Source: Paragordius varius (taxonomy: Eukaryota; Nematomorpha). Taken from it: a stretch of 64,000 bases of DNA. Both the position numbers and the translations under genes were made by a program. The DNA lies in NCBI GenBank assembly GCA_964247055.1, contig OZ176051.1, positions 11,222,001-11,286,000 on the forward strand, given 5' to 3'. Each line of letters starts with the position of its first letter. Within the stretch, counting starts at the first letter, position 1. Below are positions 22,852-37,855 of the stretch, in pieces. Under the pieces are notes generated by a model, which worked only from the letters and a program-made list of their open reading frames with translations, ran no database searches and was not told where the DNA came from.

Positions 22852-25800
22852 ATGTTTGGAATATGGCAACAACGCCATACATTAAACTGGTTGAATAAAA
22901 TATTCTCGTCTTTCCGTGTGCTCATGATATTAGGCCTTTATGTCGTTATATTTACTGTATCTTTCGCACTGATCATATTCTTATTCGAGTATAAGGGTAA
23001 TGCAAAATATTTCTAGCTATTTTTATTAATAAGTAAAAGGACATTACCGGGATATGGTTATATATTAATTTTTTTATAATTGTATGATTTTAATGTGTTA
23101 AATAATTCTTTATTTTAAATGACCCTAATGACAATTGTCATATAAATTATATTACTCTTACCGAGAACAAGTTTTCAAATAATAATAACCAATATAAATA
23201 TGCTTAAAAAATATTTTCAACATCGATAATGTAAAAATAAGCATTCAAGATTAAATTCTATAAATGCAATGCCGAATTGATCGAATATATGATATTAAAA
23301 TTTATAATAAACTTGATTCATGTCCATTAAAACTAAATATATATAGTTTTTCTAATAGTATTTTTGATTAGTTAAACAAATTTGCTCTTAATATCCAAAA
23401 TGTAAATGGGGTCAAATTCGATGTTAATCAACTGTATTAGATTAATTATAAAGTTATAATAATAGCACATCATGCAGACAATTATAAAAAATTATAAGCT
23501 TTAACTTTGTACCTCTCTATAAATACCATTTAAAGGATATTGGGATTTGGAAAAAATTGAACATAGTAATATCAGGCAATGGATAATTAGCTTTAATTAT
23601 TGCTAACTGATTCACATTTCGCTGGTGCATTATTGCTAAAAACAATACTAAATGTATATAAAAAATTAGAAACTGTGGTGATTAGCGCTAGGGAGATATT
23701 ATTTGCACCAAGGAAGGGATCCCTGCCAAAATTATTAATGCTAAACATCCACTATAGCTGAATAGTAGGCAAAATCAATACGCCTGAAAAGAATTTCAGA
23801 CAAATATATAAAAACCGAACTTAAGGTTAAAGTCCAGGGATATAAATATGGCCACATTGATTTTGACTTCGGATAGCCGATTATTAGAATATATTAAATG
23901 CACATAAAATACTTACAACTAACATTTTCCATAAAGCATGATGTCCTTCTGTTTCATTAAATTATCTTTGATTACTGGAATATCTGACTGCTGAAAACCG
24001 GTTTGAGTTTTTTTTCTTTATATGTAACGTGATCTCTCACCCTCAATTTTTCGGATTCGGAGAACTGGTGTGTTTTTATACTAAAATTCAAAAAATAAAA
24101 AATTTTACATTGACAAATTTGGAACTCTTTGAGATGTGTTAAATCTTAGTGTTTTAATAGAAATTTGACTTAACCATCATTTTCAAAAAACAAAAATCTT
24201 GCATATTAATTCAACTGTGTAATTTCCTACAGGGTTCAGAAATCAAATTCTAGTAGTTTCAGATTATGCATATCTCAGGTCTTATAAACAATAATAAGGG
24301 CTATTTAGGTATCAATTGCGATAGAAAAATTAAAATTGTAAAAAATATGACTATATATGGAAGTCCCCTAACATCAAACCATCAACTAATATTAGGCTTA
24401 TCTTCTTTAATCTTCCCGGCACTGTTGTAGGGATCTGAAAGCTGAATTATAAAAAAGTGACGAGTGTTTGAGAAACGCATTTAATGGGGCTGGCAGAAAG
24501 CTTTACAAATAACATGGCAAGACATAATAAATTCGATATTTCTCGAAAAAAATCCGACAATGGCTCTAACCGACCATTGCCTAATAATGAAATTATCGAA
24601 TTTTTGACATAGTCTTATAATACAAAATTTAGAATAGCATCTAGCGGGTCGTTGCAAAATGAGCTCGGAAGATCTAAGCCAGAACACAAACTCTTCATTT
24701 TACAACCTTATAAACTTCACCAACATAAATCGCGAATTGGCCTACGTAAAGGCTTCAATACACATTTAGCTTCATACAATAATGCAATACAGAGTCGGGC
24801 TTTCAGAATCTGAAAGAAATTGTGGAGTCAAACGTTATATATGAATGTAGCGATGTTAAATTATTGCCTTTGTTTGATACTTTATTATTTTGGTTTTGGG
24901 ATGATTATGCACACCTTGCTTAAACTTGTAAATAAACAACGATTTTGAAGTTACTTTGGAAATATAATAAACACTGTTTCTTGTATTAATAAAAAAATCC
25001 CATATTTTAAGTAGTGGCCCGAACATGATTAACACCTGATTTTCAAATTAAAAAAATTTACTGCTAAAATGAATATAAATTGTTTATTATTTTTGACGCA
25101 ATTATTTACCTATTATATTGGCGAATCGAATATATAGAAATAAAAAATGGTGAGGATGAAATAAGATTATATTTTTTTTATAGAGGGAGAGGAAGGCATA
25201 TGAGCACAATATCATAGGGGAAAAATTACAGGAAAAAAAGATATTGAAGTGTTAGAAATTATTTTCTAAAAAAATTGGGAGCTGTCTTGAAAATGATATA
25301 ACACGAAAACACTTATCTATAAATACGACCAGAATATTTTGAACTTTGATTATAAAAACTTCCTAATCCCTCAATCGTGATTCTCCTGGCAGATAAAGGT
25401 TATGACGCAGATGAACAGCAAAATTTACGCTGAAAAAGGGATTGATATAATACATTTACTATACTACAATCCGAAAAGACCCCACTCGATTGACAAACTT
25501 GGTAAAAAAAGCGGTAAAAAAAACTAGAATTTTGAAACAACATGCATACCAAAATTCACCATTCCACCCCATATGAATGTGGCCCTGAAAACTCACAAAC
25601 CTGAAATACACTTACGACCAGCTGTCGTTAGTATTAACACACCGCTTTCTAAACTACTCATAAAACAACCATTTGCACATATCCTCCATCACGTACAAAA
25701 TAATATGATGAATAAAATTAAAACAATGCATCTGAAAGAGTCTAACATACTAGTCATCCTGAACATACAATCTCTTTTCGCAATTATCCCAAGAAATCAA

Positions 25801-28800
25801 GTAGGATCTATCATCGAAAAATAGGTGATGGCTTACACCCCATCATTCCGAAGTTATAAATATGCCTTTTAAATTGTTTTTTGAAGCAAAACTACCTACA
25901 ATACACTGGTACCTCCATGAGATCCAGTTTCTCTCCATAACTAGCTGACATATACATGAAATCTTTCGAAAAACTTATGTTCGAATCCTCACTATCCCCC
26001 AGATGTTGGCATCGATATGTGGGTGATATATTCTCACCTTTCTAGACTTTAATAACATAAATCCCAATAGGTTCTTTATGTAACACAGCCGCTACGAAAT
26101 ACAATTCCTAGATGTTCAACTAAAAATCAAGATTGGTATGTTCCAACATATGTCTTTAGAAAGGCACACAATTTATACTTAAATGCAAATTTCCATAATC
26201 ATCCAGCTCGTTCGCTCTCAGCTTTAAATACTCTCATACACCGAGCCAATACTCTTTGTAATGAATATAATCTAAGAAATGAAAACTTTTAAAACCACAT
26301 TTCAACAAAATGGCTATCCAGTTAACATTTTTAATAAATTAAACACCCATAGGATTCAGTCTCTTCTTTCGTTTTACCTTACATAAAAAATGTCACGACC
26401 AAAATCCGACATGTTCTTAAAAAATATGAAGTTAAAGCTATATATAAGCCTTTCAATAAATTTAACCTGTTCCTGCAATGTCAAATACATGGGTGAATCA
26501 GGACGCTTAATTTTAACACGATGAAATAAACATGACCAATACATTCTTGCCCGCAAACTCTCTTTGGGATTAGCAAAGCAAATACACAATGATCATCACT
26601 TTATATCTCATAAAGAAATCGTTTACAACTAATAATTACAATAAACGCCGGATATGTGAATCTATAGAGATTATATCAAATCCTAGACTCGATCGTGAAG
26701 ACGGCGCAGTTATATCGTCAATTTGGTACCTCCTAGTACACCCAAAATATTATTTGTAAAGACGACAACTGTTGTTTTTACAGATTACATTAAACCTCCT
26801 AAGAACATATAAATGAATACATTTACCATTAAAACAATTACAAATTTACCTTTTTATATTGTCATTATTTCTTAGTTTTTTATTTATTTTTTTCATCTCA
26901 GTTTTTTTCTCATAAAGTTTAGCCATTATAAATATTATTATTATATTTATAATAATGGCTCATATACCCTGAATTTATTAATAATTTTTATTATAATTTA
27001 TTAAGCGGGGACAATGTATGTTCAACTTATATATGTATAAAATTCGTTGTGAGGATGTCTATTTTTTATGGGTAATATAAAATTAACCTATGTATGCCAA
27101 CAAATTTTGAAGGTTTTACGTTTTGTTGTTTATTTTTATTGGAATCGAATCAATATTTGCAATATGGAACGTTACTACACATTAAAAATTTGATATTTTA
27201 TCATATATGACAAAAATATTCCTTCCTTGTCAAATTTTGGCATGTTGATATTAAGCTTTTTAAATTTATAATTCCACGCTATTAATCTTCCTATTCGAGT
27301 ACAAGGGTATGTACACTATCTCTAACTCTTATTAATTAATTATAACAATATTAGCTATATATTTATTGGGATTTTTTTATGAAATTTTTAATTTAAGTAA
27401 TATAAGTAATCCGAAAAATAATCGTAAATCATGTTAAGTATTTTCGACCCTATAAAACAAGGCATTTATTCAATCAAATCGATGTTCAAAGGATTAAATT
27501 TATTTACATCTCTAAACCATAATACGGTATTTGTTCATATTGGATACCTTTATATGGCAAGTTTAATTTAAATGCATAAAGTATCAAAATTTTAAATATA
27601 ATTTAATAAATTTAATCAACCTTACTTAATAAATATATAATGTTTATAATTATGTAATTACCCTTTCACAAATATTTTATCAGTTAAATGGAAATAACTC
27701 ACTTGTTTACTTTTGAGATTGAAAAATTTAATACTTTTTATTATATTACAATAGTCTTAAATAATAAGAATATTCTAAGGTTGTATTTAAATATTTTAAT
27801 ATACTGGGCATGAGTCGAGACTAACAGTAATTACAACCTGTTTTTGAAATAAGCCGAAACCGGGCTACCATTTCTAATTTTTTTAACCAATCCAGTTATA
27901 TTTTAAAACCAACTCTAGTAGTTTTATGTTTAATAACAGCTAATTTAAATTTTCGGCCAAGTCTTCATAATATATTTGCCATCAAAAGTAGAAAACAAGC
28001 TATGTTCATTTATATGTAAAAACATAATGTAATGTATATATTAACTTTGAAACATTAATGGCAAAATTAGGGTCAGATCTGTCAAGTTATGAATGCATTC
28101 AAGTCCGGACTGTACCCATTTTTACAAATTAATTGAAAATTTCATATATTTATCACATAATAAGAATGGTCTCCTTAAATTTAAAGGCAGAATTTGAATT
28201 TTATCTATTTCAAATTGCAATTATTACTAACATTAAAAAAAGCATTGATTATAATTAAGTTAAAAAATTGGCATTTGTGGTACTGATTGGCCGTTATTGC
28301 ATTCAAAAGTCAAATGTTTCTTTAACCCCTCGAAAACCAAACCTAATCCCATAAAATATCCATATGTTAGAACCATTTTTTAATAAAATAATATTTTCTA
28401 TTAATTTTAGTTTTGCCATGCATTTAATACACACATATAAACAAATTTAACATAATCCAATTTACCATTAATTTAAATACCTTTAAACAAACTATTTCAA
28501 TTGGTTATATAACGGTAAATACGTATGCCATAAACGATAAATTAAATTTAAATTTGAAAAAAATCCATAGTATAAAATCATTATAAATAAGATATGCACA
28601 AATTTTTTATCAATGAGGTTTTATAAATACAACAATATAATAATACGAATTAATTAATACTAAATTTAAGCGGTCATGGTTAACGCTAATTACACATTTG
28701 AAAGCTTTGTTTGTTCTTTGTTGATATGTACAAAATTAAAACAGATTGATTATTATGAAGAAGGGTATGGAAAGCGTTATAACTAACATATGTTTCTTTA

Positions 28801-30208
28801 TTTGGATTTGAAAAACATATTAATATTTTGACCCTGTTACACCTAAAATAATTTATCAATATATATAAATAAATAATATTCAAGTTAAGGAAAATTAGGA
28901 GAAAATGCTTAAAGGTGGAATTTTTTTTTTAAATAATAAATTTGATTAATCTTATGATGTATAGATTTGCTCAACAAATATGTGCACACATCAGACAATC
29001 AAACCTTAGGCATATATAGGCAACAATTAACATCTTTGGTAACCTATGATACAAGAGAGACAGCAATAAACTACACAGCATTAATGAATTCCATGAATGA
29101 TATGACGAGTATGGATGAAAGATCATGGCGAAATTTTGTATGCAATAATATTGACCGGCTTTCAAAAAATCGTAATGATTATTCTGATTCCATGCATTTA
29201 ATCGGTAACTTTGGTCCCTGGTCTCGAAACATCCTTATTAGCTCTTTATACTCGGTTATAATGTCGTTCAAAAAAAACCACTTTGTAACTGGAGATGATA
29301 TGATGAAGTACAATAAAAAAGTAGTTTATTGTTATGTGGCAAAAGCTTCATCCACCGCTTGGAAAAGTTTAATAGCTTTATCTCAAAATCCCACCTTAGA
29401 AACATCACTACAACACTTGAAAGCTATAAATAAGAGTCTGGGGTTTGTTATTCAAAACTACCCGTATATTAGATTAAATAACAAAGTAAATAGTAAAGGT
29501 TATTCTTCCAACACGACTGATTTAAAGAAGGAAGATGTAGGTTTTAGTTTCACTTTTGTTCGACATCCGCTTCACCGTATACTTTCGGCTTATCGAAGTA
29601 AATTTTGTTGGAAAAACCGCTATTTCCAACAACGGTATGGGGATTACATTAAAACGACTGTTAATATGGGGGATTTTATAAATTTTTCGACACCACTAAC
29701 TTATGTTAATTCAACATCCAATATTAGTTTAGCAGAATTTATTCATTTTGTAGTGAATATTGAGACGGCGTATCCCAAAAGTAAATACTCATTTTTAATG
29801 AATGAACAGTGGGCACCTATAGTCGATACATGTAATCCGTGTGCTTACAATTACGATTTCATCGGTAAACATGAAAATCGTCTACAAGATATACCCTACA
29901 TCCTTAAACAGACGAGATGGGATAATTTACCATTTAATCCTTTTTATTTGGTTAGCCATGAGGCGCCAAAATACGCGACAACATTGTCTCCACACTATAA
30001 TGATGTGCTTGATGATCTAAAATCATCAACAAACACCCAAAGTTTTCGAGATTACGATGCGAAAGATCAGGAAATTATTGATCAAATTCCTAACGAATTG
30101 TTGAAAAAGTTGGTTTATCTATTTAGATATGATTACGCTTTGTTTTACCCCAAAGATCCATTATTCCTTCAACAATTAAACAGTAATCCGGATTTATTAA
30201 CAAATTAA
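22852..30208 (+). CDS. Carbohydrate sulfotransferase, copy 2 (intact)
   Basis: Two exons: 22,852-22,996 and 28,965-30,208, joined at phase 1 to give about 462 residues, the usual size for this family. Residues 1-22 are a cytoplasmic tail and about 23-46 a signal anchor, so it is a type II Golgi membrane protein. The 5'-phosphosulfate loop YCYVAKASSTAWKS is at about 170-183, and the 3'-phosphate segment FVRHPLHRILSAYRSKF at about 246-262. DTCNPCAYNYDFIGKHE at about 336-352 matches the Cys-rich block of chondroitin 4-sulfotransferases (CHST11/12: CHPC-YDLVGKYE), and a YRYDYALF-like end matches the family's YKLDFLMF. Function by homology: PAPS-dependent sulfation of chondroitin-like glycans; the exact acceptor is unknown. 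The ~6 kb intron contains LINE and Penelope remains. The start is the first ATG in frame with the membrane segment. Confidence 0.85.
24225..24575 (+). mobile_element. LINE 3' coding tail (copy 2)
   Basis: Unit 2 copy of the fragment at 7,655-8,010, with the same frame interruptions, which shows that it was dead before the array was amplified. Confidence 0.6.
25255..26765 (+). mobile_element. Penelope-like element fragment (copy 2)
   Basis: Unit 2 copy of 8,690-10,200. The block LKTHKPEIHLRPAVVSINTP is at about 25,588-25,650 within an open stretch at 25,573-25,824, and the GIY-YIG-like tail is near 26,680. Confidence 0.65.
27145..27306 (+). pseudogene. Decayed exon 1 duplicate (copy 2)
   Basis: Unit 2 counterpart of 12,100-12,264. 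A deletion just before the C-terminal TLLIFLFEYK codons removes much of the membrane segment, so this copy cannot encode an anchor. The GT donor is still present. Confidence 0.55.
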
Positions 30209-31591
30209 ACTAAAAAACATGGAGATTGGAATAATTTATGTAAAATTTCAAGCATTTGATTAATTTATTGTAACATATTTGCCTTTATATATTTAGCCAA
30301 TCTACAAAACACTTATGTGTTTAATAAATTTAATTTAATATATGACATGGTATTTATTGAGGATTTTCGTACAGACTCGTTCATGTTACAAACCGAATAT
30401 TTTAAATTTAAAGAGCTAAATTTAGTTTAAAACATTATATATATAGTTAGTCGCAGTAGCTTTATCAATCTTAATCATGGGTCCATAATAAATTTTATTA
30501 TTGTATAACTATGATTCACAAAACTTTCCTATGGGCAAAAATAAATTATGTTAGGAACCATTAGCGTATGTCGTATTGACTTATTTTAAATTCGACCGCA
30601 TGATTAAAAATTGTTGGCCTTTGCAATTTTACCTAAACATTCCTTCTCTAGTTGACAGATTAAGTATAAGGGTGAAATGGTGGTATATTAATAGTATCAT
30701 ATTTTATAGTATTAACACTGATAGCATTAGGTTTTACAAAATTTAACTTTTAATCCAAATACCATAATTACACTATATATCTATTATTTCTCATTTATTA
30801 GATGATATTCGCATATATAAAATTCCACGGAATTTTGGCAAAAGATTTTAGAAACGGAGGTAAATTGATATAAAGAAATTTTAAAAAGCAAATACTGAGC
30901 AAGGAATTTGTTTGTTTGGAGATGTAAAATTTGGCCTAATTTTCATTCCATGAACAATAACATTTATAAGATATTGGTAAACTACAATTTTGAAGTCTAA
31001 ACGGGTAATTAAAAGATCTTTATATAGGGTTAATACGGCTAGCTGAGAATTTTTAAGCGCCCCAAAAATTTTCCTATAACTTATCCATTCAAAAATGTTT
31101 AGATCTTATATACCATAAGAAATAAATTATCAGGGTTGTCAGAAATACCGGTTTTTTGATAACAAATCAGGTAATTTTGAAGGAAAATCAATCATTTAAT
31201 TAATTAAGATTACTGTCCATCTTTAAACATTGCGCCAATTTCTCAGACCATTTGCACAAGAGTGCCCTTGAACATTTCAGGTTGGTACTTGAACACTTCA
31301 AGTTGGTCCTAAAATTTTTAAGTTTGGATTTTAACCTAATTTTATATATTTGCTCACTTTAAAATAAAAATTTATATTCAAACCTTTTTTTGTTGATTTT
31401 TTTCCAATTTAACCAAATTATTAATTTATTAACGTTTTTAATGAAAAATTATAATTAATAATCCAGAAAACTTTTATTTTTTTAATTACCTGTTAAAATC
31501 TATATTTTTTAAGATCTCAATAAAGATATACGGTTTCTGAATGATTAGAAATTGATATCGATTTAAAATTTATGCCAAATAAAAAATAGAT
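30209..31591. other. Inter-gene spacer of unit 2
   Basis: 3' flank with a conserved AATAAA about 115 bp after the stop, then AT-rich spacer. No gene seen. Confidence 0.5.
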
Positions 31592-31679
31592 TAAAAATGA
31601 TAAAATGGGTGACACTATTTGATTGATAAAAGTTAAAGACAATATAAAGACAAAGGTCCAATCAAGTGTTCATGGACCA

Positions 31680-32515
31680 ACTCGAAGTGTTCTCTTAAGG
31701 TGCAAATGGTATATGAAAGGCATGACATAATAGCCGATTGAACTTTGCAGCATTCGTCAGGCCATTTTCCAACGTCTTCCAAATTATTGAATTGCTGTCT
31801 GAGGGCGTGTGCCTGATAGACAGAGGTAATAATGGCCTTAAATAAATACGGTGGATGTGGAAGAATTCCCCATCGAAGCTATTTTAAGGTATCTTTCTGG
31901 TTTTGCTGTGGAATTGCCAAGTAACAAAATTACTTTGTAGTGTTTTCTGGCTCATTTCCGTTTTTAAATAAGGCATAATTTCATTTGATGCCGATAGCGT
32001 TGTGTATAAACGGTTTCACTGATGAGCTTTAAATACAAAACAGCATAATCTTCTTCTTAAGCGTGTCCTTGATATTGATAACCATCTTGGGAAGCCAGAA
32101 TTTATTCCCCTTTGGATCGACAGGGCCACTCTTCCCTCGTCACAATGCGATCAAAAAATGATTTGCTTTCACGAACAGGATTTTACAATCCTCTTGGTGA
32201 TTTTTAATTTGACGTTCATTCGAATGGTGTTATAACCATTATCAAGTTTATTGGTCGTTACCAATGCTCGAAATATGCACTGATTGTATTTTGTAGCCAT
32301 CTAATACTTCTGCCAATTACCGTTGAATCCGAGTTGAATCATAATCCAATAATTCTGCCTTTTATCGTATTCTAAATTATGTGGCTCTTTCGAATTGAGA
32401 TAACTTTCATCGAAACCAGGTTTACATGTGTTTATTGATGAGGCATGTTTACCGTGTTGACAGCAAACAATGACCTTCAACAGCCTGTTTCTTGTAAGAG
32501 AGAAATGCATCTGCA
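31680..32515 (-). mobile_element. Decayed mariner-like transposase (copy 3)
   Basis: Unit 3 copy of the fossil at 90-930, same motifs and order. Confidence 0.55.
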
Positions 32516-32774
32516 GTTAATCTTTTTCAGCCAAAAAATTTGACATGATTATTGAATGATATAAATAAGACTCTAATTTTTTCCAGCTCAATCTGTTTTT
32601 TTTGTCGTATATCAGATGAATAAAATGGCGTCTAGTCTAATTAATCTGCTTCGTATTTTTCGGTGAAGTCGTCTCTTAACTGAAGACTTTTACAAATTAA
32701 ATTTAATTATCAAGTATAATCATGCTATAGAATATAATCATTTATTTTTTGCAATTATTATAGTTATCTATATC

Positions 32775-35700
32775 TAAAGTGACCAGACGTCCCGTTTTTT
32801 TACACTTTGTCCCGCGTCCCGCTACGTTTTTTAAATGTCCCGCTTTTTCACGATTATATAAAAAAAAATTTTTTAAATACAAATAAGTTTTTTTTATCCG
32901 TTTAAATTTTTTATCATTAAATATCTTTAAAATCTATATAATTATTAAATTAAAATTTTTTATTTTTAAATTAAAGATATTTATTTTTTTCGAATTTATA
33001 TCATATGATTATACACTTTCCTTCCTACTACTACTGTCATTATTATCAAAAAGCCAAGTTAATACCACAAATCTCTAGATTAAAAGACAAATTAATACAA
33101 CAAATCGGTAGCTACGTTTATTTCAGATTAAGGTAATATAATATTACTATGCTAATATTTTAGTTTTATTACTTGCTAACATATCAAAAAGCCAAATTAA
33201 TACCATAAATCGGTAGCTTAAAAGACAAATTGATACGACAATTCGGTACCTTACACGTTTATTCCAGAAAATTAAGGTAATATAAAGGTTATTATACTAA
33301 TATTTTGGTTTTATTACTTCCCAACATTATTAAAAGGCCAAATTAATACCACAAATCGGTAGCTTAAAAGACAAATTGATACCACAAATCGGTACCTTAC
33401 ACGTTTATTCCAGAAAATTAAAGTATATAATATTATTATACTAATAGTAGTTTATAAATATGAGCACAAAAAGAGGTTGTAAATTCAACGATGAATTAAT
33501 GAAAGATTTTCCTTTTATTAAAAAAACGAAGAATGAATCATCTGTTAAATGTCTTGTATTCGAGGGGGAATGCACCCTAGCAAATGACGCATGATATTAC
33601 AAAGCATATGGAAACACAGAAACATAAAAAATGTTTAGATATGGCGGCATCATCTTACAAAATGAGCGATTTTATTCGAAAAACCGTTTTTGGAGAGGAA
33701 GAAAAGAATTTGGCACTAGCTGAGGGCCTGTTATTTTTTCACTCCGTTAATCACAATCATTCCTTTAGATCTATGGACTGTACCTCACAGGTTATTCTCA
33801 CGTTATTCCATAAAAAATTTACATGTGCCCGTACAAAGGCTGAAGCCATTGTGTGCAATGTCCTTACGCCAAACGCATTTTCTGAAATACAAAAAGATTT
33901 GCTGAATTAATTTCTTATCCTTATACTCTGATGCATCAAATCACCATGAAACAAAATTATTTCCCACTTAAATTTTCATTCAGAAACCGGAGTAAAAATT
34001 AAAATTTTAGATTTAATTTCTGTACCCGGTGAAAATTCCGAAATAATATTTACTTCAATAATGCATATTCTAGAAAAAAATAATTTAAAAGAACAAAATT
34101 ATCGCATATTGCGCTGACAACACCAATACGAACTTCGGTGGAAAAGCAAGTAGGGGAACGAATAATATTCAAAATTAGCAGATAATCTTAATCAAAACAT
34201 TATTGGCGTTGGGTGTGCAGCGCATATAATACACAACGCTATTCAAACAGCTGCTGATTTGTTACCCCTAGATGTGGAAAATGTAGTTGTTAAAATATAT
34301 TCCTATTTTTATATATACACAGTACATGTTGAAACACTTAAAGAATTCTGTGAAAATGCAGAAGTTCAATATCAAAAAATGCTTGGATATTGTAAAACTC
34401 GTTGGTTAGCTTTTATGCCAGCTATCGGAAGAATTTTAAAAATGTATGATCCTTTAAAATCTTTTTTTTACCTCAGGACAAATGTCCTACAACTTTAAAG
34501 TTTTTTGAAAGTGATTTTTAAATATGGTTAGAATTCTTACATAATCAAGCTTCTCTTTACCAAAATGTTATAAAATTTAGAAGATGACAAAATTTCGGCA
34601 ATCGAAGTAGCCAATGAAGTTAGTAACCTAAAATTCCAATGTCAAGAACGGTTAGAAAATAATTTTATACCATTAACCATCCGCAATATAATAAATAATT
34701 TAGAAAAACAAGGCTTAATAAATCGCCAAGATATCCTGTCCCATATAAAAATGTTTTATACAAACTGTAAAGATTATTTGGAAGACTGGACGACGCAATT
34801 CAATGAAATTGATCATTTTCATTGGATAACATTAAAATCAGAATTTAATTGGTGCGATATTCAAAAATCATTTGATTATATCTGCTCCCAAAAATTCTCA
34901 AAAAGTAATCTTTCAGAAAATGATCTTTTTTCTGAAGTATCAATAGTTAAAAGATATATTAATAATGAAAAACTTAAATTATGGTCAAAAGAAAAATATA
35001 CAGTAGAAAAGAAATGGTTGGAAATATTTGATCATTTTGAAGCCAACTATATTACATACAATAATATTAAAAATTGTGGAATTCGCACTATCTTTACCTG
35101 GAACCAACGCTGCTACTGAGCGCGTTTTTTCCACAGTAAATCAGGTGTGGACATCGGAAAAATCGAATTTAAATGTTGAAACTTTAAAGGCCGTTTTATC
35201 TGTCAAATATTATTTGACAAATTCTTGTGAAGACTTCTACAAAATTTTAAAAAATGATGGCAATCTGCTAAAACGCATTCACTCAAACAAAAAATATACC
35301 AAAGAATAAAATATTTTCTTTAAAGTTTTTGTGTTAAAAAATAAACAAAATTACTTAAAATATTGTATAAGTCTTCATAATTTGTCAAATTATAATTGAG
35401 CAAAAATGGCTTTTATTCAACATTTAAATCTGATTCCGTGTCCTTACTTAATTACTGTGGAAAAACGCGTTCAATAGCAGTGGTTCAGGTAAAGATAATG
35501 CAAATTCTACAATTAAAATATTATTGTATGGAACATAATTTGTTTAAAAATGATTATTTTAACCATTTCTATCCTACGTATTTTTTTCTGTTGTCCATAA
35601 TATAAGTTTTCATTCAATATATTTATTTAATAATGAGACTTCATAAAAAAGTGTCATTGTGCACCGTCTTGTATTCCAAATAATCGTTTCTGTTTGTATA

Positions 35701-36333
35701 AAACATTTTTATATTCTGGCTATTCATTGAGCCTTGTTTTTATGGATGCTTTATAATATTGCGATTAGGTAATAGTATAAAATTATTTTCTAACCTTTTT
35801 GACTTGGAATTTTGACCTTTGTCCTGTGATAAAAAATAGGATCCTAGGAGATCACATTTTTATAAATATTTCAATAGCTGGCAAAAGAGCTAACCAACAG
35901 TTTTACAATATCCAAGCATTTTAACATCTATATTTTCCACATCCAGGGGTAACAAATCAGTAGCTGTTTGAATAGCGTTGTGTATCTGCCAATAATTGAT
36001 TAAGATTATTCGCTAAATTGTTAAAAATATTTTTTGTGCCGCTTCTTGCATCACCCAGCGCACTTTGTGATGATTTCGTCTTTATTATTTTTTTCTAGAA
36101 TATTACAATCACTTCACCCTTTGTTCGTGCACATGTAAATTTATTGAATAAGGTACAAACAACCTGTAAGGTACAAATTTTTTTATATTTATAATGTATT
36201 TGTGTTAAAAATAAATAAATATTACAATGAATTTTTTGTATAAAAATTTTTGGTTGTACCCCCCAATGAACCCCCCCCCCCCCTTTGTTTCAGATTTGTC
36301 CCGCTTTTTCCTTCAAAAAATCTGGTCACCTTA
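32775..36333 (+). mobile_element. hAT composite element (copy 3)
   Basis: Unit 3 copy of 1,190-4,741. Transposase blocks lie at 33,584-33,910, 34,259-34,498, 34,751-35,119 and 35,028-35,309. The last two overlap in different frames because bases are missing in a T-rich run near 35,068. The dimerisation block with LPGTNAATERVFS is intact in the second of them. Confidence 0.75.
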
Positions 36334-37855
36334 TTCTACGATCTTAGAGAAGAAACAAAAAAACATATAAATATGCATGAGAATCAATTATCTGAAATGA
36401 AACAAATTCTACGATTTGATTATCAAACAATAAACTTTATGACAAAACACTGTTCCCTGATTTCGATGAAAGAAGAGGAGGAGCCCTGAGTCTGTGACAA
36501 AAATAAGAACTGTTTTCAGATTTCATGCAGATCCCGGGCAACAAATTACTATTAAGCTAGTTTTTGGGGTGAACTTTTTAACAAATCTCATATCTTATCA
36601 AAAATTTAAAGTCAATCAGTATCTTATGTGATTCTTGTCAAATGAAAATTTGTATAAAAACTATTATTTTATCATAAAAAAAATGTGTAAATAAACTTTA
36701 ATTTATTTATTATCCTAAAATGTGAATTAGATTGTCATAATAATTTAGGAATTCTTCCGATTCTGTGCGATCTTTAATGACAACGTTTCCTGTAATATTT
36801 AAATCATAGAAGTTTTCATATCTATTGCTTTTATTATCTGATCTATCTCATAATAATTCTTTGTTACTGTCAACAAATCTTTTTGAAGATTTTTATAGGC
36901 TTCTTTTTTTGAATTACAACATACGGCACTATAGATTTATTTAAAACTATGGGATATCTAAAAGATTAAATATTATTAAATTACTTTAAGGTATACTTAT
37001 ATCGGTTTTAGGCATGGTTTAAGGAAACTCGAGAGTCAATCAGATGTGTTGTTTATATGAATTATAAGGAAACCCTTTCTTTGAAAAAGTGAGCATAGGA
37101 AACACTTAAAGGGTTTCCTTTTTTATTCACTTCACTCCACCCATTATCTTCTCTACAAATTAAAGTATTCTCTCAACGTTTCTATATCCTTGAAATCCGT
37201 CTTTGATTTCGATTTTTAATATATAATTAGAACAACTGCGCTTTTAAAATCAAGAAAAAACTATCCAATTATGATTTAGGCATTTAAGATTAATATTTCT
37301 CTTTCTATCATATTGGGTAATTAACAAAATATCCAAACAATAAGCGAATTTGATATACATTTAATACCGTATTACAATATATTTATGATTGTCCAATATC
37401 ATAATTATTATGAAGTAAATTTTAATTCACCGACATAACCATTCATGTTTATCTGTAATGGGGATTTATATGTATATTAAAATATTTTTGATTTAATTAT
37501 ATTTAAACATGTAAAATAAGGTAAAAATATTTATTTTTAGCTCACTTACAGTAGCGTATGGTATAAAACATTATTAGTCCATAAAAGAACAAAAAAATGT
37601 TTTTTTTATAAAAACAAGTCTAGTTGTATATACACAGCCATAATATCCCCTTAACACATATTTAAATTTTAACTTTCAAATAATTTACATACATTTTAAT
37701 TTATTTAAAAAGGATGTTTGCTTACTTTACGTGTAATAAAAAAATTAAAAAGTTAAACGTTGTAGGATGTTATAGGTGGGCAAAAGAAATAATTACAAAA
37801 TTTTTACCATATGCATGCGTTTATTTATCATTATTCAATTCAATTAACAAAATCA

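Larger units (their letters stand above)
16550..31591. repeat. Tandem unit, copy 2
   Basis: Second copy of the tandem unit, 15,042 bp. Same internal order as copy 1 but without the foldback insertion: at 26,801-26,820 the sequence runs directly from CCTCCTAAGAA into ATATAAATGAATAC. This shows the state before insertion. Confidence 0.95.

Noticed and set aside
24481-24687. 68-codon minus-strand frame in units 2 and 3
   Set aside because: It lies antisense to the LINE tail, and unit 1 lacks it; treated as a chance frame.
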